Of a stretch of 64,000 nt of DNA, positions 9,719 to 17,928 are shown in pieces. Each line of letters begins with the position of its first letter. The stretch's first letter is position 1. A program made the position numbers and the translations under genes. The notes beneath the pieces were generated by a model. It ran no database searches and had not been told where the DNA came from. It saw only the letters and a program-made list of their open reading frames with translations. The stretch comes from Candidatus Bathyarchaeota archaeon (GTDB taxonomy: Archaea > Thermoproteota > Bathyarchaeia > 40CM-2-53-6): assembly GCA_005888745.1 (NCBI GenBank), contig VBBS01000033.1, positions 18,128 to 82,127 on the forward strand. The letters are read 5' to 3'.

Positions 9719-10162
9719 ATGCTAAGGGTGACCGTACAGATCACAAGCCTCACAGGCGAACGTTTCTGGGGTCAGGAGTCGCAATTATCTCCTCAAGTCC
9801 AGATTGCTGTGAACATCAATGTGGTGGGATTGGACTTGAAGAACGAGTCCACGGCGGATGCTCCGTTTGTTTTCACGGTGAATTACAATCCATCGATCGC
9901 GCAACTGAGCGTTAAAGGTAGGGCCCAAGTGTCCGGGGAAAAAGAAGAGATCTCTAAGATGATGGATGAACATAAGCAGAACAGGCCGCCTCCTGTAGCG
10001 ATAATCCAGGCTGTATCGAGCATTGCGATGGCTGAGGCGATTCTATTGTCGAGGAGTCTGGGGATTCCGCCACCACTTCCCCCTATGGGCCTGCCGCCAG
10101 AGCAAATGCAGGCGCAGCAACAGCAAGCACAGAAAAAATCCGAGCCGCGCTATACGACGTAG
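9719..10162 (+). CDS. conserved hypothetical protein with Gln-rich tail
   Basis: 147 aa ORF, compact beta-rich N-terminus, PP/Q-rich C-terminus. Confidence 0.6.
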   Translation: MLRVTVQITSLTGERFWGQESQLSPQVQIAVNINVVGLDLKNESTADAPFVFTVNYNPSIAQLSVKGRAQVSGEKEEISKMMDEHKQNRPPPVAIIQAVSSIAMAEAILLSRSLGIPPPLPPMGLPPEQMQAQQQQAQKKSEPRYTT

Positions 10163-10184
10163 TTTGATCCCGAGTTGTCTTGCG

Positions 10185-10228
10185 GTCCAAAATATTGGAG
10201 GATCGGCTATCTCTCCAAAAAATTGGAC
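10185..10228. repeat. paired palindromic repeats GTCCAAaataTTGGAG / CTCCAAaaaaTTGGAC
   Basis: TCCAA-N4-TTGGA twice, 28 nt apart, just outside the recombinase gene. Confidence 0.7.
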
Positions 10229-10240
10229 TCCCGCACCTGC

Positions 10241-10993
10241 TCATAGAAGCGGAATACCTTCTTCAGCCAGCACCGTTTGCACTATGGCTCGCCTCCTATC
10301 CAATGCCGTTGCGGGCACGTATCTCGCGATAACACCCAGCGGTGTTCGGTCATGCCTCTCAATGTCGTAGAATTCGAACTGGTTCAAGGGCTGTCCAGAT
10401 ATCGGAACGCCAAGCCTCTTGGCCATTATTCCATGAAACCAGTGTCGTATGCGATGCGGATGGGCGCAAGCCCAATCTTCGATTCCAATCATTCTCGCGT
10501 ATTTATGCAGCAGATTGTTAGGGGTCTGATGACTGATCTGAAACACCTTTCCACTTCTTCGTGGTCCGACGAACTCCTTTAGTCGACTCAACAAGACGGG
10601 CGATATTGGGATTGATTCCCACGCTTTCCTCCACGGCTTATCAGAGGTTGGCGCGTATCCCTTTCCGGTTATCCAGACATATCCATCGTTCCACTTGATG
10701 TCCTCAATCATGATACCTGGCAGGTGGTTTCCTTTCTGATCTCCCCCTATCGCCTCTGCTCTTCTAAGCCCGTAATCAATGTAGAAGCCAAAGAGACAGA
10801 AGTGCTCTAGGTTCTCCTTCTCGGTAATCGTGAGGATTTGAGCGAGGTTACGACTCGTAAGATCGATCTCGTGCTTAGGCCCTTTTTTTTTCAATTTTCT
10901 CCAAGCGTTTGCATCGCAAGCCTTCGAGTATGATGTGAGACCAGGTTCGACAGGGCTTTGGATTTGAGGTATTTCGCGGGAAAGTATTTCCAC
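10241..10993 (-). CDS. tyrosine recombinase-like protein
   Basis: GLRRAE, HPHRIRHWFHG (HxxR) and terminal IARYVPATAL; paralogous to the ORF at 11775. Confidence 0.6.
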   Translation of the reverse strand: MEILSREIPQIQSPVEPGLTSYSKACDANAWRKLKKKGPKHEIDLTSRNLAQILTITEKENLEHFCLFGFYIDYGLRRAEAIGGDQKGNHLPGIMIEDIKWNDGYVWITGKGYAPTSDKPWRKAWESIPISPVLLSRLKEFVGPRRSGKVFQISHQTPNNLLHKYARMIGIEDWACAHPHRIRHWFHGIMAKRLGVPISGQPLNQFEFYDIERHDRTPLGVIARYVPATALDRRRAIVQTVLAEEGIPLL

Positions 10994-11445
10994 CTGTCAG
11001 ACTCGGCGACCTCAACGTTGTATTGATAGTTGAAAGGTGGCTTGAGCGAGCGGATGTGTTTGATTTCCTCGAGGTCCAACTCTCCTGGCCAGCATGGGTC
11101 GCTTTTGATCGAGTTTACCGTATCGTAGCAACAATCGATTGCCTGTTTGGACTCTATTATCGCTAAAGGCCATGCTATGATACGAGAAATCCTGTCAAAT
11201 GAAGCGACGTCTGTGCGCTGAGCCGCTTTCCTAATACGGATGTTCAGATGCTCGAAGTGTTCGTCGAAGAAGGATATCCATGAGCGAACGACATCGTGAT
11301 CGGCTTCATGTTTCGCTAGTCGAGCTCGAAGATTATTGGCTTTGCCAACGTAAAGTACGAGTCCCTGCTTGTTGTAGAGGAAGTAAATTCCCGGTTCGGC
11401 TCGAAACTCACCATGATGCTTCATTTTCACGTCAAATGGCATCAT
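10891..11445 (-). CDS. GIY-YIG nuclease-domain protein
   Basis: PGIYFLYNKQGLVLYVGKANNLRARLAKH; overlaps the downstream recombinase ORF by about 100 nt in another frame. Confidence 0.75.
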   Translation of the reverse strand: MMPFDVKMKHHGEFRAEPGIYFLYNKQGLVLYVGKANNLRARLAKHEADHDVVRSWISFFDEHFEHLNIRIRKAAQRTDVASFDRISRIIAWPLAIIESKQAIDCCYDTVNSIKSDPCWPGELDLEEIKHIRSLKPPFNYQYNVEVAESDRWKYFPAKYLKSKALSNLVSHHTRRLAMQTLGEN

Positions 11446-11464
11446 TGTCCGCTGGAGAGCGAAT

Positions 11465-11491
11465 TTAGTCTTTCTGTAATGGAAAGACTAA
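11465..11491. repeat. perfect 10-bp inverted repeat TTAGTCTTTC-N7-GAAAGACTAA
   Basis: Read directly; lies between divergent GIY-YIG and HNH ORFs. Confidence 0.85.
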
Positions 11492-11497
11492 TGATTC

Positions 11498-11774
11498 ATG
11501 GTCAATCCCAGGCGAAACAGCATGTTTGTTGATATACCCTGCACTTCAACTAATACGTGTCAGAGATGCGGCATGGTCTCGCTCTACAGCCCTAGGAGGG
11601 GCCTGGTTTCAGGGCGCTGGGACCCCTACATGCTTGTCCATCATATCGACAAGAAATCGTAGCAATAATTCTCTTGAGAACCTCAAGCTCGTTTGCCCAA
11701 CATGTCATGTCAAAGAACATGGCAAAGAGTGGGGAAATACCGGGAAGGAAAAGAAGCAGGGACGTGTTTGTTAG
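11498..11774 (+). pseudogene. HNH endonuclease, frameshifted
   Basis: MVNPRRNSMFVDIPCTSTNTCQRCGMVSLYSPRRGLVSGRWDPYMLVHHIDK / +1 frame NRSNNSLENLKLVCPTCHVKEHGKEW; joined it gives a full CxxC-HHID-N-CxxCH HNH domain. Confidence 0.7.
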
Positions 11775-12383
11775 ATGCGTGTAAGTAGAGATGGACGGGG
11801 AGAGACCTGGCTGACTGACGCACAGAAGAACCGTATTCTTGGGTTAGCCAGGATGGTTCCTAGGGACGAGCTACTTTTGGGACTTCAACTTGAACGGGGA
11901 TGGCGTATCGGCAGCATCGTGGGTTGCCACAACAGAGTGACATACACGAGAAAGAGGACGGGTGAAAAGGTTGTGTGCATCGTTGATCTTCCAGGAATAA
12001 GAAAGGAGGACGTGGGGCCGGAGACCATAATGGTCCGATTCAAGGGCGGAAGGACAGAGGCGGACTACCCTGGGAAGAAGTGGCTCAGACTCGCTCAGAG
12101 ACTAGCGTCTAAAACCGAAGAGGGTGAAAGAATCATTCCTCTTAGCGAGTGGCATTCAACAAATATTCTACGGAAATACGCAAGACTCGCGGGGGTTCCA
12201 AACTGGGACCGTCTCCATAACCACCGCCAACGGGCCTATTTCGGGACATTCTGGGCCCGCAAGACCGGTAGGGACCCTTGGAAGGTTCAGAGCCTGATGG
12301 GACACAAGGACTTGAGGGCAACAGAAGTATACGTTAAACAGCTGTCTCTCGAGGAGAAGAAGAAACTCCTAGACAAGTCCTAG
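11775..12383 (+). CDS. tyrosine recombinase/integrase
   Basis: HNHRQRAYFGTFWARKTGRDPWKVQSLMGHKDLRATEVYVKQLS catalytic C-terminus. Confidence 0.75.
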   Translation: MRVSRDGRGETWLTDAQKNRILGLARMVPRDELLLGLQLERGWRIGSIVGCHNRVTYTRKRTGEKVVCIVDLPGIRKEDVGPETIMVRFKGGRTEADYPGKKWLRLAQRLASKTEEGERIIPLSEWHSTNILRKYARLAGVPNWDRLHNHRQRAYFGTFWARKTGRDPWKVQSLMGHKDLRATEVYVKQLSLEEKKKLLDKS

Positions 12384-12546
12384 AATCCCAGCCTAGCAGC
12401 ATGTCAGAATGTTACGCGAGGATGTAGGAGGACAAGTAAGGCGTGATTCAGGGAAGAATTTACGTTAGAAATCTCTTAGCCAACAATCCATCTTTTTCTC
12501 TCTTCTTCAGTAACCATAAGGATTAAACGAAAGGTGAAATCGCCGG

Positions 12547-12942
12547 TTGTCGGATGCGAAACACTTGCCCCGGAGAGCCGTTCGAAGACCAGCCAAGCAA
12601 AAAACCACGATCTTGTTCAAGGCGGGGAACCTGCCTAGTACTCCGGAGGAGCTCTTCCGTCGGGTCTTCTGGAAGAGCGACTTTCTTGCCGGCGAAGCTC
12701 ACAACTTCTGGAAGGAAGTCAAGAAAGCGGAACCTAGTGGTCTACCAATCCAGGCATGGAAAGACTGGATCTCGAAAAGGGAGATGAGCGTCGGACAATT
12801 CTACAACATGATCCATGGACTTGTTGGGGCAGGATTCATCGAAAAACGCGATTCCAAATGGCATATGAGTGGAGGGTTCATGCAGGAACTAGAACAGATG
12901 ATGAAGGTCTACTCCTCGGAAAGCGGTTACGAAGCTAGGTGA
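12547..12942 (+). CDS. hypothetical, probable winged-helix protein
   Basis: 131 aa ORF; TTG start; helix-rich with GLVGAGFIEKRDSKWHM wing-like end. Confidence 0.5.
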   Translation: MSDAKHLPRRAVRRPAKQKTTILFKAGNLPSTPEELFRRVFWKSDFLAGEAHNFWKEVKKAEPSGLPIQAWKDWISKREMSVGQFYNMIHGLVGAGFIEKRDSKWHMSGGFMQELEQMMKVYSSESGYEAR

Positions 12943-12949
12943 AATAGAT

Positions 12950-12992
12950 CTCCAATAAACTGGACCATTGCCATACATCCAATAAATTGAAC
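12950..12992. repeat. paired repeats CTCCAAtaaaCTGGAC / ATCCAAtaaaTTGAAC
   Basis: Degenerate copies of the 10185-10228 palindromes, 27 nt apart. Confidence 0.65.
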
Positions 12993-12994
12993 GC

Positions 12995-13486
12995 TTAACG
13001 GCGAGTCCTCAAGGCGCGCCCTTGAAGATCGATTTCCCCATTTCTAATTCTTGTCGTCGAGATCGGCTTTCCATCCCTAGCCTTAAGCAAGTCGACGACG
13101 AACAGATCTAACGGTTGGAGACCCCCCTTCCGCCTGAGCCGGTTCAGCCGACGGCCGCTCGCAACAGTGCCCCTACTGACTATCAGTGCTTGCAATTTCT
13201 TTCGCCTAGCCGCGGGTCCATAAGGCTCGCGAAGAACAGTCACTCTGGCTCTCGATGACCAGCCCCGAGTCTTCAGGAACCGGTCCAGGTCACGAACCCG
13301 AATTGAAAACGGACGAACTTTGTGTTTCTTATGGAGGGTCGCGACAAACCGATCACTTGTAACTCCGATCAAAACCGTGTCGCCCAGCTTGAAAGCCCCA
13401 TCGAGCAAATGCCGGTGGCCCGCGTGTAAAACGTCAAAGGTTCCCCCAAGAGCCACAAGCTTGTATTTGCGGGCTGATTGAGACAT
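12995..13486 (-). CDS. coaD: phosphopantetheine adenylyltransferase, archaeal type
   Basis: LVALGGTFDVLHAGHRHLLDGAF, GVTSDRF, ISTTRIRNGEID; start taken at MSQSARKYKLV. Confidence 0.88.
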   Translation of the reverse strand: MSQSARKYKLVALGGTFDVLHAGHRHLLDGAFKLGDTVLIGVTSDRFVATLHKKHKVRPFSIRVRDLDRFLKTRGWSSRARVTVLREPYGPAARRKKLQALIVSRGTVASGRRLNRLRRKGGLQPLDLFVVDLLKARDGKPISTTRIRNGEIDLQGRALRTRR

Positions 13487-13696
13487 GTAGCACAACCTGG
13501 CCGGAATTTTAAGGATAAAGCTTGGTCTGACAGGGGCAATTCCTTCGGTTTTCTGGAGACTGGTGCAAAAACTGTCGCACCACATCCTTGTCACATGGAT
13601 CAAGGGAGAGATGAGAGCCAGTCCTGAGATCGGGACTGATTGGTACTCTCATCCTCAAATTCGCGATCGGCCCACTAGATAAGTGAGGGGAGAGCG

Positions 13697-14191
13697 GTGG
13701 GTTCGAATTCCAGATCTCCCAAGGCTCGTCACCGGTTCGGTTTCTCTGGCCCACCCACCAGAGAGAAGGGGGACAGGATTACCACCGACGACATTCTTGC
13801 TAGCCTTACCAGGCAGGCCGAGCTCAAGCAGAAACTTGGGAAAAAGGATCAGGTGGCACTAGAGGAGATTGCAGAGACGGAAGACCTAAGTCGGTTTCAG
13901 GGGTTTAGTCCTGAACCTGAGCCCCCTTCGATAGATGCAGGAAAGACAGGCTACGGACATCTTGTATTCGTCTTCATGCTCCTAACCGGGTTAGCGATCG
14001 TTTGGTTATACAGTTCGATCTCAAAGCCTTTTGATCTCGCAAGCTTGAACGGAGTTCTTCAGAAATCTGGTGTACAAACGATTTTCGCGAACCTGTCTCA
14101 ATTAGGGATAATCGCGTTAGCCGCTCTGGTTGGTGCTCTCTGGATTCGACGCAAGAGACGAGGTTCAAGCCCACAGCTCCTCTCTCTCTAA
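13697..14191 (+). CDS. hypothetical membrane protein
   Basis: 164 aa, GTG start, two hydrophobic segments. Confidence 0.5.
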   Translation: MGSNSRSPKARHRFGFSGPPTREKGDRITTDDILASLTRQAELKQKLGKKDQVALEEIAETEDLSRFQGFSPEPEPPSIDAGKTGYGHLVFVFMLLTGLAIVWLYSSISKPFDLASLNGVLQKSGVQTIFANLSQLGIIALAALVGALWIRRKRRGSSPQLLSL

Positions 14192-14325
14192 GAGGGAGGC
14201 TCACCGCTTAGTCGAAGTCCGCAGTCTGTGTGATGAGGGGTCTCTGACTCGGTAGAGGCGCGCTTGTTAGTTCTAAGGGAGATTCTTTGCTGCAAGTTAT
14301 ATGATGGTGAAGACAGTCCTGTCTC

Positions 14326-14940
14326 GTGACCGAAAATATCCAGGCTTCCACGGAGAAGAAATCAAACCCATACCTGATCTCCCCAACTCTCATCCTCTCG
14401 CTCATACTCATCTGTGTCTACGGAGCCATTGGATTCCTGGTAGGTGACTTTGTCAGTCCTCTGTCGACAAATTCACCCGTACTCCTACTTCTCGCCCAGT
14501 GCGACGGTCCGCTACCTATCTATTCATGGACCTTGGTGACTTCAATTTTTCTTCATGCGAGTATCATCCATATCGCGAGCAACATACTATTTCTGTTGCT
14601 GTTCGGTTTCATTCTTGAAGAGCAAGTCACGAAAACCCGGTGGATGACGACCTTTTTCCTCACTGGTATCATGGGAAACCTCACATTTGTGGGATCCGAT
14701 CTTGCCGGATTCTTTCTCACCGGCTTCCCCAACTCTCTCTCCTTGAGCTGCGGGGTTGGCGCCTCCGGCGCAGTCTACGGCATAATGGGAGCAGCAACTG
14801 GACTCCGAGGCGTTGTCTTGATCATATTCATCGCCGGTTTGGACATTTTCGCTGGGGGAGGGTTCTTTGCACATATCGGAGGTTTGGTCACGGGGCTCCT
14901 TCTGCGAAGGTTCTGGAGTTCAGAGTTGAAGAATTTCTAG
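14326..14940 (+). CDS. rhomboid-family intramembrane protease
   Basis: HIASNILFLLLFG, GVGASGAVYGIMG, AHIGGLVTG. Confidence 0.85.
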   Translation: MTENIQASTEKKSNPYLISPTLILSLILICVYGAIGFLVGDFVSPLSTNSPVLLLLAQCDGPLPIYSWTLVTSIFLHASIIHIASNILFLLLFGFILEEQVTKTRWMTTFFLTGIMGNLTFVGSDLAGFFLTGFPNSLSLSCGVGASGAVYGIMGAATGLRGVVLIIFIAGLDIFAGGGFFAHIGGLVTGLLLRRFWSSELKNF

Positions 14941-14986
14941 TCACCAGCTTCCCGGAGAAAGCTGCGCGCTTCATGCGACTGCGTGG

Positions 14987-15125
14987 TAGCCCGGGGGAGA
15001 TTCGAACTCCCGTCAGCAGGTTGCTCCAACCCCTCTGTTTGAGGGGATCCAGAGCCGACTAGGGACGCTTCCGTGTTTCTGGCCCGAAACGCCCATGCTA
15101 TGCTAGACCACTACACCACCGGGCT
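14987..15125 (-). tRNA. tRNA-Gln(CUG) with two introns (15057..15095 and 15022..15048)
   Basis: Removing both introns gives a 73-nt cloverleaf AGCCCGG-TG-GTGTAGTGGTCTAGCAT-A-GCAGG-CTCTGGA-CCTGC-TGAC-GGGAGTTCGAATCTCCC-CCGGGCT-A; BHB pairing at the 37/38 intron; CCA follows genomically. Confidence 0.85.
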
Positions 15126-15787
15126 ACAGAGTTCTCGGTTGCTCTCTAACTAACCATAATAGGTTTCGTCGAACTTGATAGATCAAAACCTGACAATTGC
15201 TTGATTTAGCTGCTTTCTTCCTGCAGATCATTTGCCGAACGGCAAATCGCCGGTTAGTTGGCTCTCGAGCCTGTTACTGTTGCTTGGTCCGTTTGAATCA
15301 TGTCAAGGGAAAGACTCCGCCAATCTTTTCTCTTGCAAGGTTGCACGACAATCTCGCACAGCTATGAGTGAAGCCTTGATTATCCAGCGAATCGCCAGGT
15401 TTCAGCTCTATTCTCAAATCGGAGACCTCTCTAGAGGTTCTCCCGAAATTCGTGCGGAATTGTCGTCTTCTTGTCAAGGCCTTGCGAACCAGAATTGCGC
15501 CCTGAAGACCGGACTCCCCTGTTATCGACACTAGACAAGGACGGTCTCTGGAAAACTAGGGCTTTGCGACCTTCCCTCGCGGATGTTTCGTTCGGCTGGA
15601 CGCTCAAAATGGGCATAAATCCGAGGGACATCGGAACCCGACCTAGTCTATATACTTGTCGAAACACTTATATTTGAAATCGAACGCGTCGCTTTCGCTT
15701 TCCGAGCTTGGACTCTTCTAAAGCGCCTTCCGAAACCAGTCTGGCAAGCGGAGAGGCACCCGGTCCACGGAAACCCAGGCAAGAACA

Positions 15788-16720
15788 ATGAGCACACCTT
15801 CCCCAAGCGCACACTCACCCAAGGTTCACGTTTGCCCCGAATGCGGAAGCCTCAATCTCATAGAGGACTTCGACCAAGGAGAAACTATCTGCCAAGATTG
15901 CGGCCTGGTTCTGTCCCAGAATCTGATGAGTCGCGGGCCGGAGTGGCGGGCATTCACCAAGGAGGAAAAGGATGAGAGAGGTCGCGTTGGAATACCGACC
16001 TCCTTTTCCATCCACGACAAAGGGCTCTCAACTGTAATCGACCGAGTCAACAGAGATGCATTTGGCAGACAATTGCCCTTTGAGACAAGAATGGAAATGT
16101 TGCGTCTCCGGAAATGGCAAATCCGGACCAGAGTACACTCATCATCGGACCGCAACCTAGCCCAAGCAATGGCCGAGCTGGACCGTCTAACAGACAGGTT
16201 ACACGTACCCGCCAACGTCAAAGAAGATTCAGCAGTCGTATACAGAAAGGCACTCGACAGCGGACTTGTCAGAGGACGCTCAATTGCCGCAATAGCAGCC
16301 GCATCCCTCTACGCAGCATGCAGATCTAGCGAGACCCCCCGAACCCTCAAGGAGGTGGCGTCGGCAAGCAGAATCAAGAAGAAAGACGTCGCACGCTGCT
16401 ACCGTCTCCTCCTGAGAGAGCTAGAAATGTCGATGCCAGTCGAAGACCCGATCCGGTGCATATCAAAAATCGCCAGCCGAGCCGAAATCACAATACAGAC
16501 ACAGCAATCGGCTATACAAGTACTAAAAGACGCACGAACGAAGGGAGTTGTAGCCGGCAAGGATCCGATGGGCCTAGCTGCAGCCGCGCTCTATGTTGCT
16601 TGTGTCCTTCAAAGAGAGAAGAAGACTCAAAAGGAGATCGCAGAGATTGCGAACGTCACAGAGGTAACTGTCCGGAATAGGTACAAGGGCCTGAAAGACG
16701 CCCTTGGCCTAGCTGCCTGA
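15788..16720 (+). CDS. tfb: transcription initiation factor IIB
   Basis: CPECGSLNLIEDFDQGETICQDCGLVL zinc ribbon and two cyclin repeats. Confidence 0.96.
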   Translation: MSTPSPSAHSPKVHVCPECGSLNLIEDFDQGETICQDCGLVLSQNLMSRGPEWRAFTKEEKDERGRVGIPTSFSIHDKGLSTVIDRVNRDAFGRQLPFETRMEMLRLRKWQIRTRVHSSSDRNLAQAMAELDRLTDRLHVPANVKEDSAVVYRKALDSGLVRGRSIAAIAAASLYAACRSSETPRTLKEVASASRIKKKDVARCYRLLLRELEMSMPVEDPIRCISKIASRAEITIQTQQSAIQVLKDARTKGVVAGKDPMGLAAAALYVACVLQREKKTQKEIAEIANVTEVTVRNRYKGLKDALGLAA

Positions 16721-16729
16721 CGCCGGGTT

Positions 16730-16978
16730 CTAGCGAAGATACTGGCGCATGCTCTGAATATTGTTGAAAACCGTGGCCCATTGTGGCGCTGGGTTCGGCT
16801 TCGTCGTGCTATATCCTGTCATAGAAATGGAAAATTTCACGCGCGGGTCCCTAGAATAGTAATAGATAATGTCCAATTTTCTCTTTGGATTCGCGTTGTA
16901 GAGACTCCTCTTTAGAGCGTTGAAAAGGTATTTGTTAAAGAACTCCAGCTCAATCGAGACGGTGATCCGCTCACTCAA
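16730..16978 (-). CDS. small hypothetical protein
   Basis: 82 aa ORF ending next to tfb. Confidence 0.4.
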   Translation of the reverse strand: MSERITVSIELEFFNKYLFNALKRSLYNANPKRKLDIIYYYSRDPRVKFSISMTGYSTTKPNPAPQWATVFNNIQSMRQYLR

Positions 16979-17227
16979 TCGAGAACCTTCTAACTCGCAC
17001 GGTCGTATATACCGGCCATGCCTATTTATCGATAGCCCCTGGAGCCGACTAAACCTCCACTAATCCTCTGGAAAGCGCTGGAAACCCATGGCAATACTGA
17101 GAAACCTGAAGCAGGAGCGGGCCGGGGGCTCAATCTCGCGGCGCCCCACCCAAGATTCGTTCTCCTACTCCGTTCTCACGGTTACAATCCGGATTTTACT
17201 CGTAGATACAGGTGACATAAGAGAAAC

Positions 17228-17311
17228 ATGACAGAAAAGACGACTATAATTCTTGCTCTCGGGATGGCTTGGCTGTTCTGGTTCCTCTTCTTCCTTTACC
17301 TCGGCGTTTAG
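17228..17311 (+). CDS. 27-aa single-TM microprotein (candidate)
   Basis: MTEKTTIILALGMAWLFWFLFFLYLGV, ATG start, short of ORF-track cutoff. Confidence 0.45.
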   Translation: MTEKTTIILALGMAWLFWFLFFLYLGV

Positions 17312-17397
17312 TCCACCGTTTCTGAAGGCACGCTTAAATACACAAACCCGCGATAGGATCATCGTGGACGATTACAAGGGAGAACTGGGCTTCTAGG

Positions 17398-17706
17398 ATG
17401 GCCGACGTCTGTTCGACCTGCGGCCTTCCCAAAGACCTGTGCGTCTGCGGCACAATTAGCATGGAGCAGCAGACAGTAAAGGTGCGCATGGAAATGCGCA
17501 AATGGGGCAAACCCGCCACCATAGTTGAAGGAATCGACGGTAAGAGCGTTGACCTTCCAGACCTCGCAACAAAACTGAAAACGTACTGCGCATGTGGCGG
17601 AACATCCAAGAACAATTCCATCATCCTGCAAGGGGACCATCGTGATAAAGTAAAGAAGGTCCTAGTTGGATACGGCTTCCCTGAAACCAGCATAGAGCTT
17701 CACTAG
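17398..17706 (+). CDS. translation initiation factor aIF1 (SUI1)
   Basis: LCVCG...KVRMEMRKWGKPATIVEGID...LKTYCACGGTSKNNSIILQGDHRDKVKKVL. Confidence 0.93.
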   Translation: MADVCSTCGLPKDLCVCGTISMEQQTVKVRMEMRKWGKPATIVEGIDGKSVDLPDLATKLKTYCACGGTSKNNSIILQGDHRDKVKKVLVGYGFPETSIELH

Positions 17707-17719
17707 GCGACCATGGAGG

Positions 17720-17917
17720 ATGTCAAGCCTCAAGGAAATCCTAGGCTCATTTCGGCGAAGTCCGGCAAGCACCCAAACGTGTCCCCAATGCGGTTCATCC
17801 GTCATAAAATCTCGAATGCCCCTAGAAGGATGGATATGGCCTGTAAGGTACGTGTGCAAGAACTGCGGATATCAGGGGTTCGTTGCACTAGAAGAGGAGC
17901 GAGACGCAGAACCCTAG
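17720..17917 (+). CDS. small zinc-ribbon protein
   Basis: CPQCGSSVIKSRMPLEGWIWPVRYVCKNCGYQGFV. Confidence 0.75.
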   Translation: MSSLKEILGSFRRSPASTQTCPQCGSSVIKSRMPLEGWIWPVRYVCKNCGYQGFVALEEERDAEP

Positions 17918-17928
17918 TAGCTTCTAGC

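Noticed and set aside
10161-10970. Plus-strand ORFs 10023..10370 and 10277..10582
   Set aside because: Antisense to the recombinase-like gene, with no recognisable domain.
13695-13730. T-loop-like GGTGGGTTCGAATTCC near 13709
   Set aside because: No pairing T-stem or acceptor stem on either strand; it is the start of the 13697 CDS.
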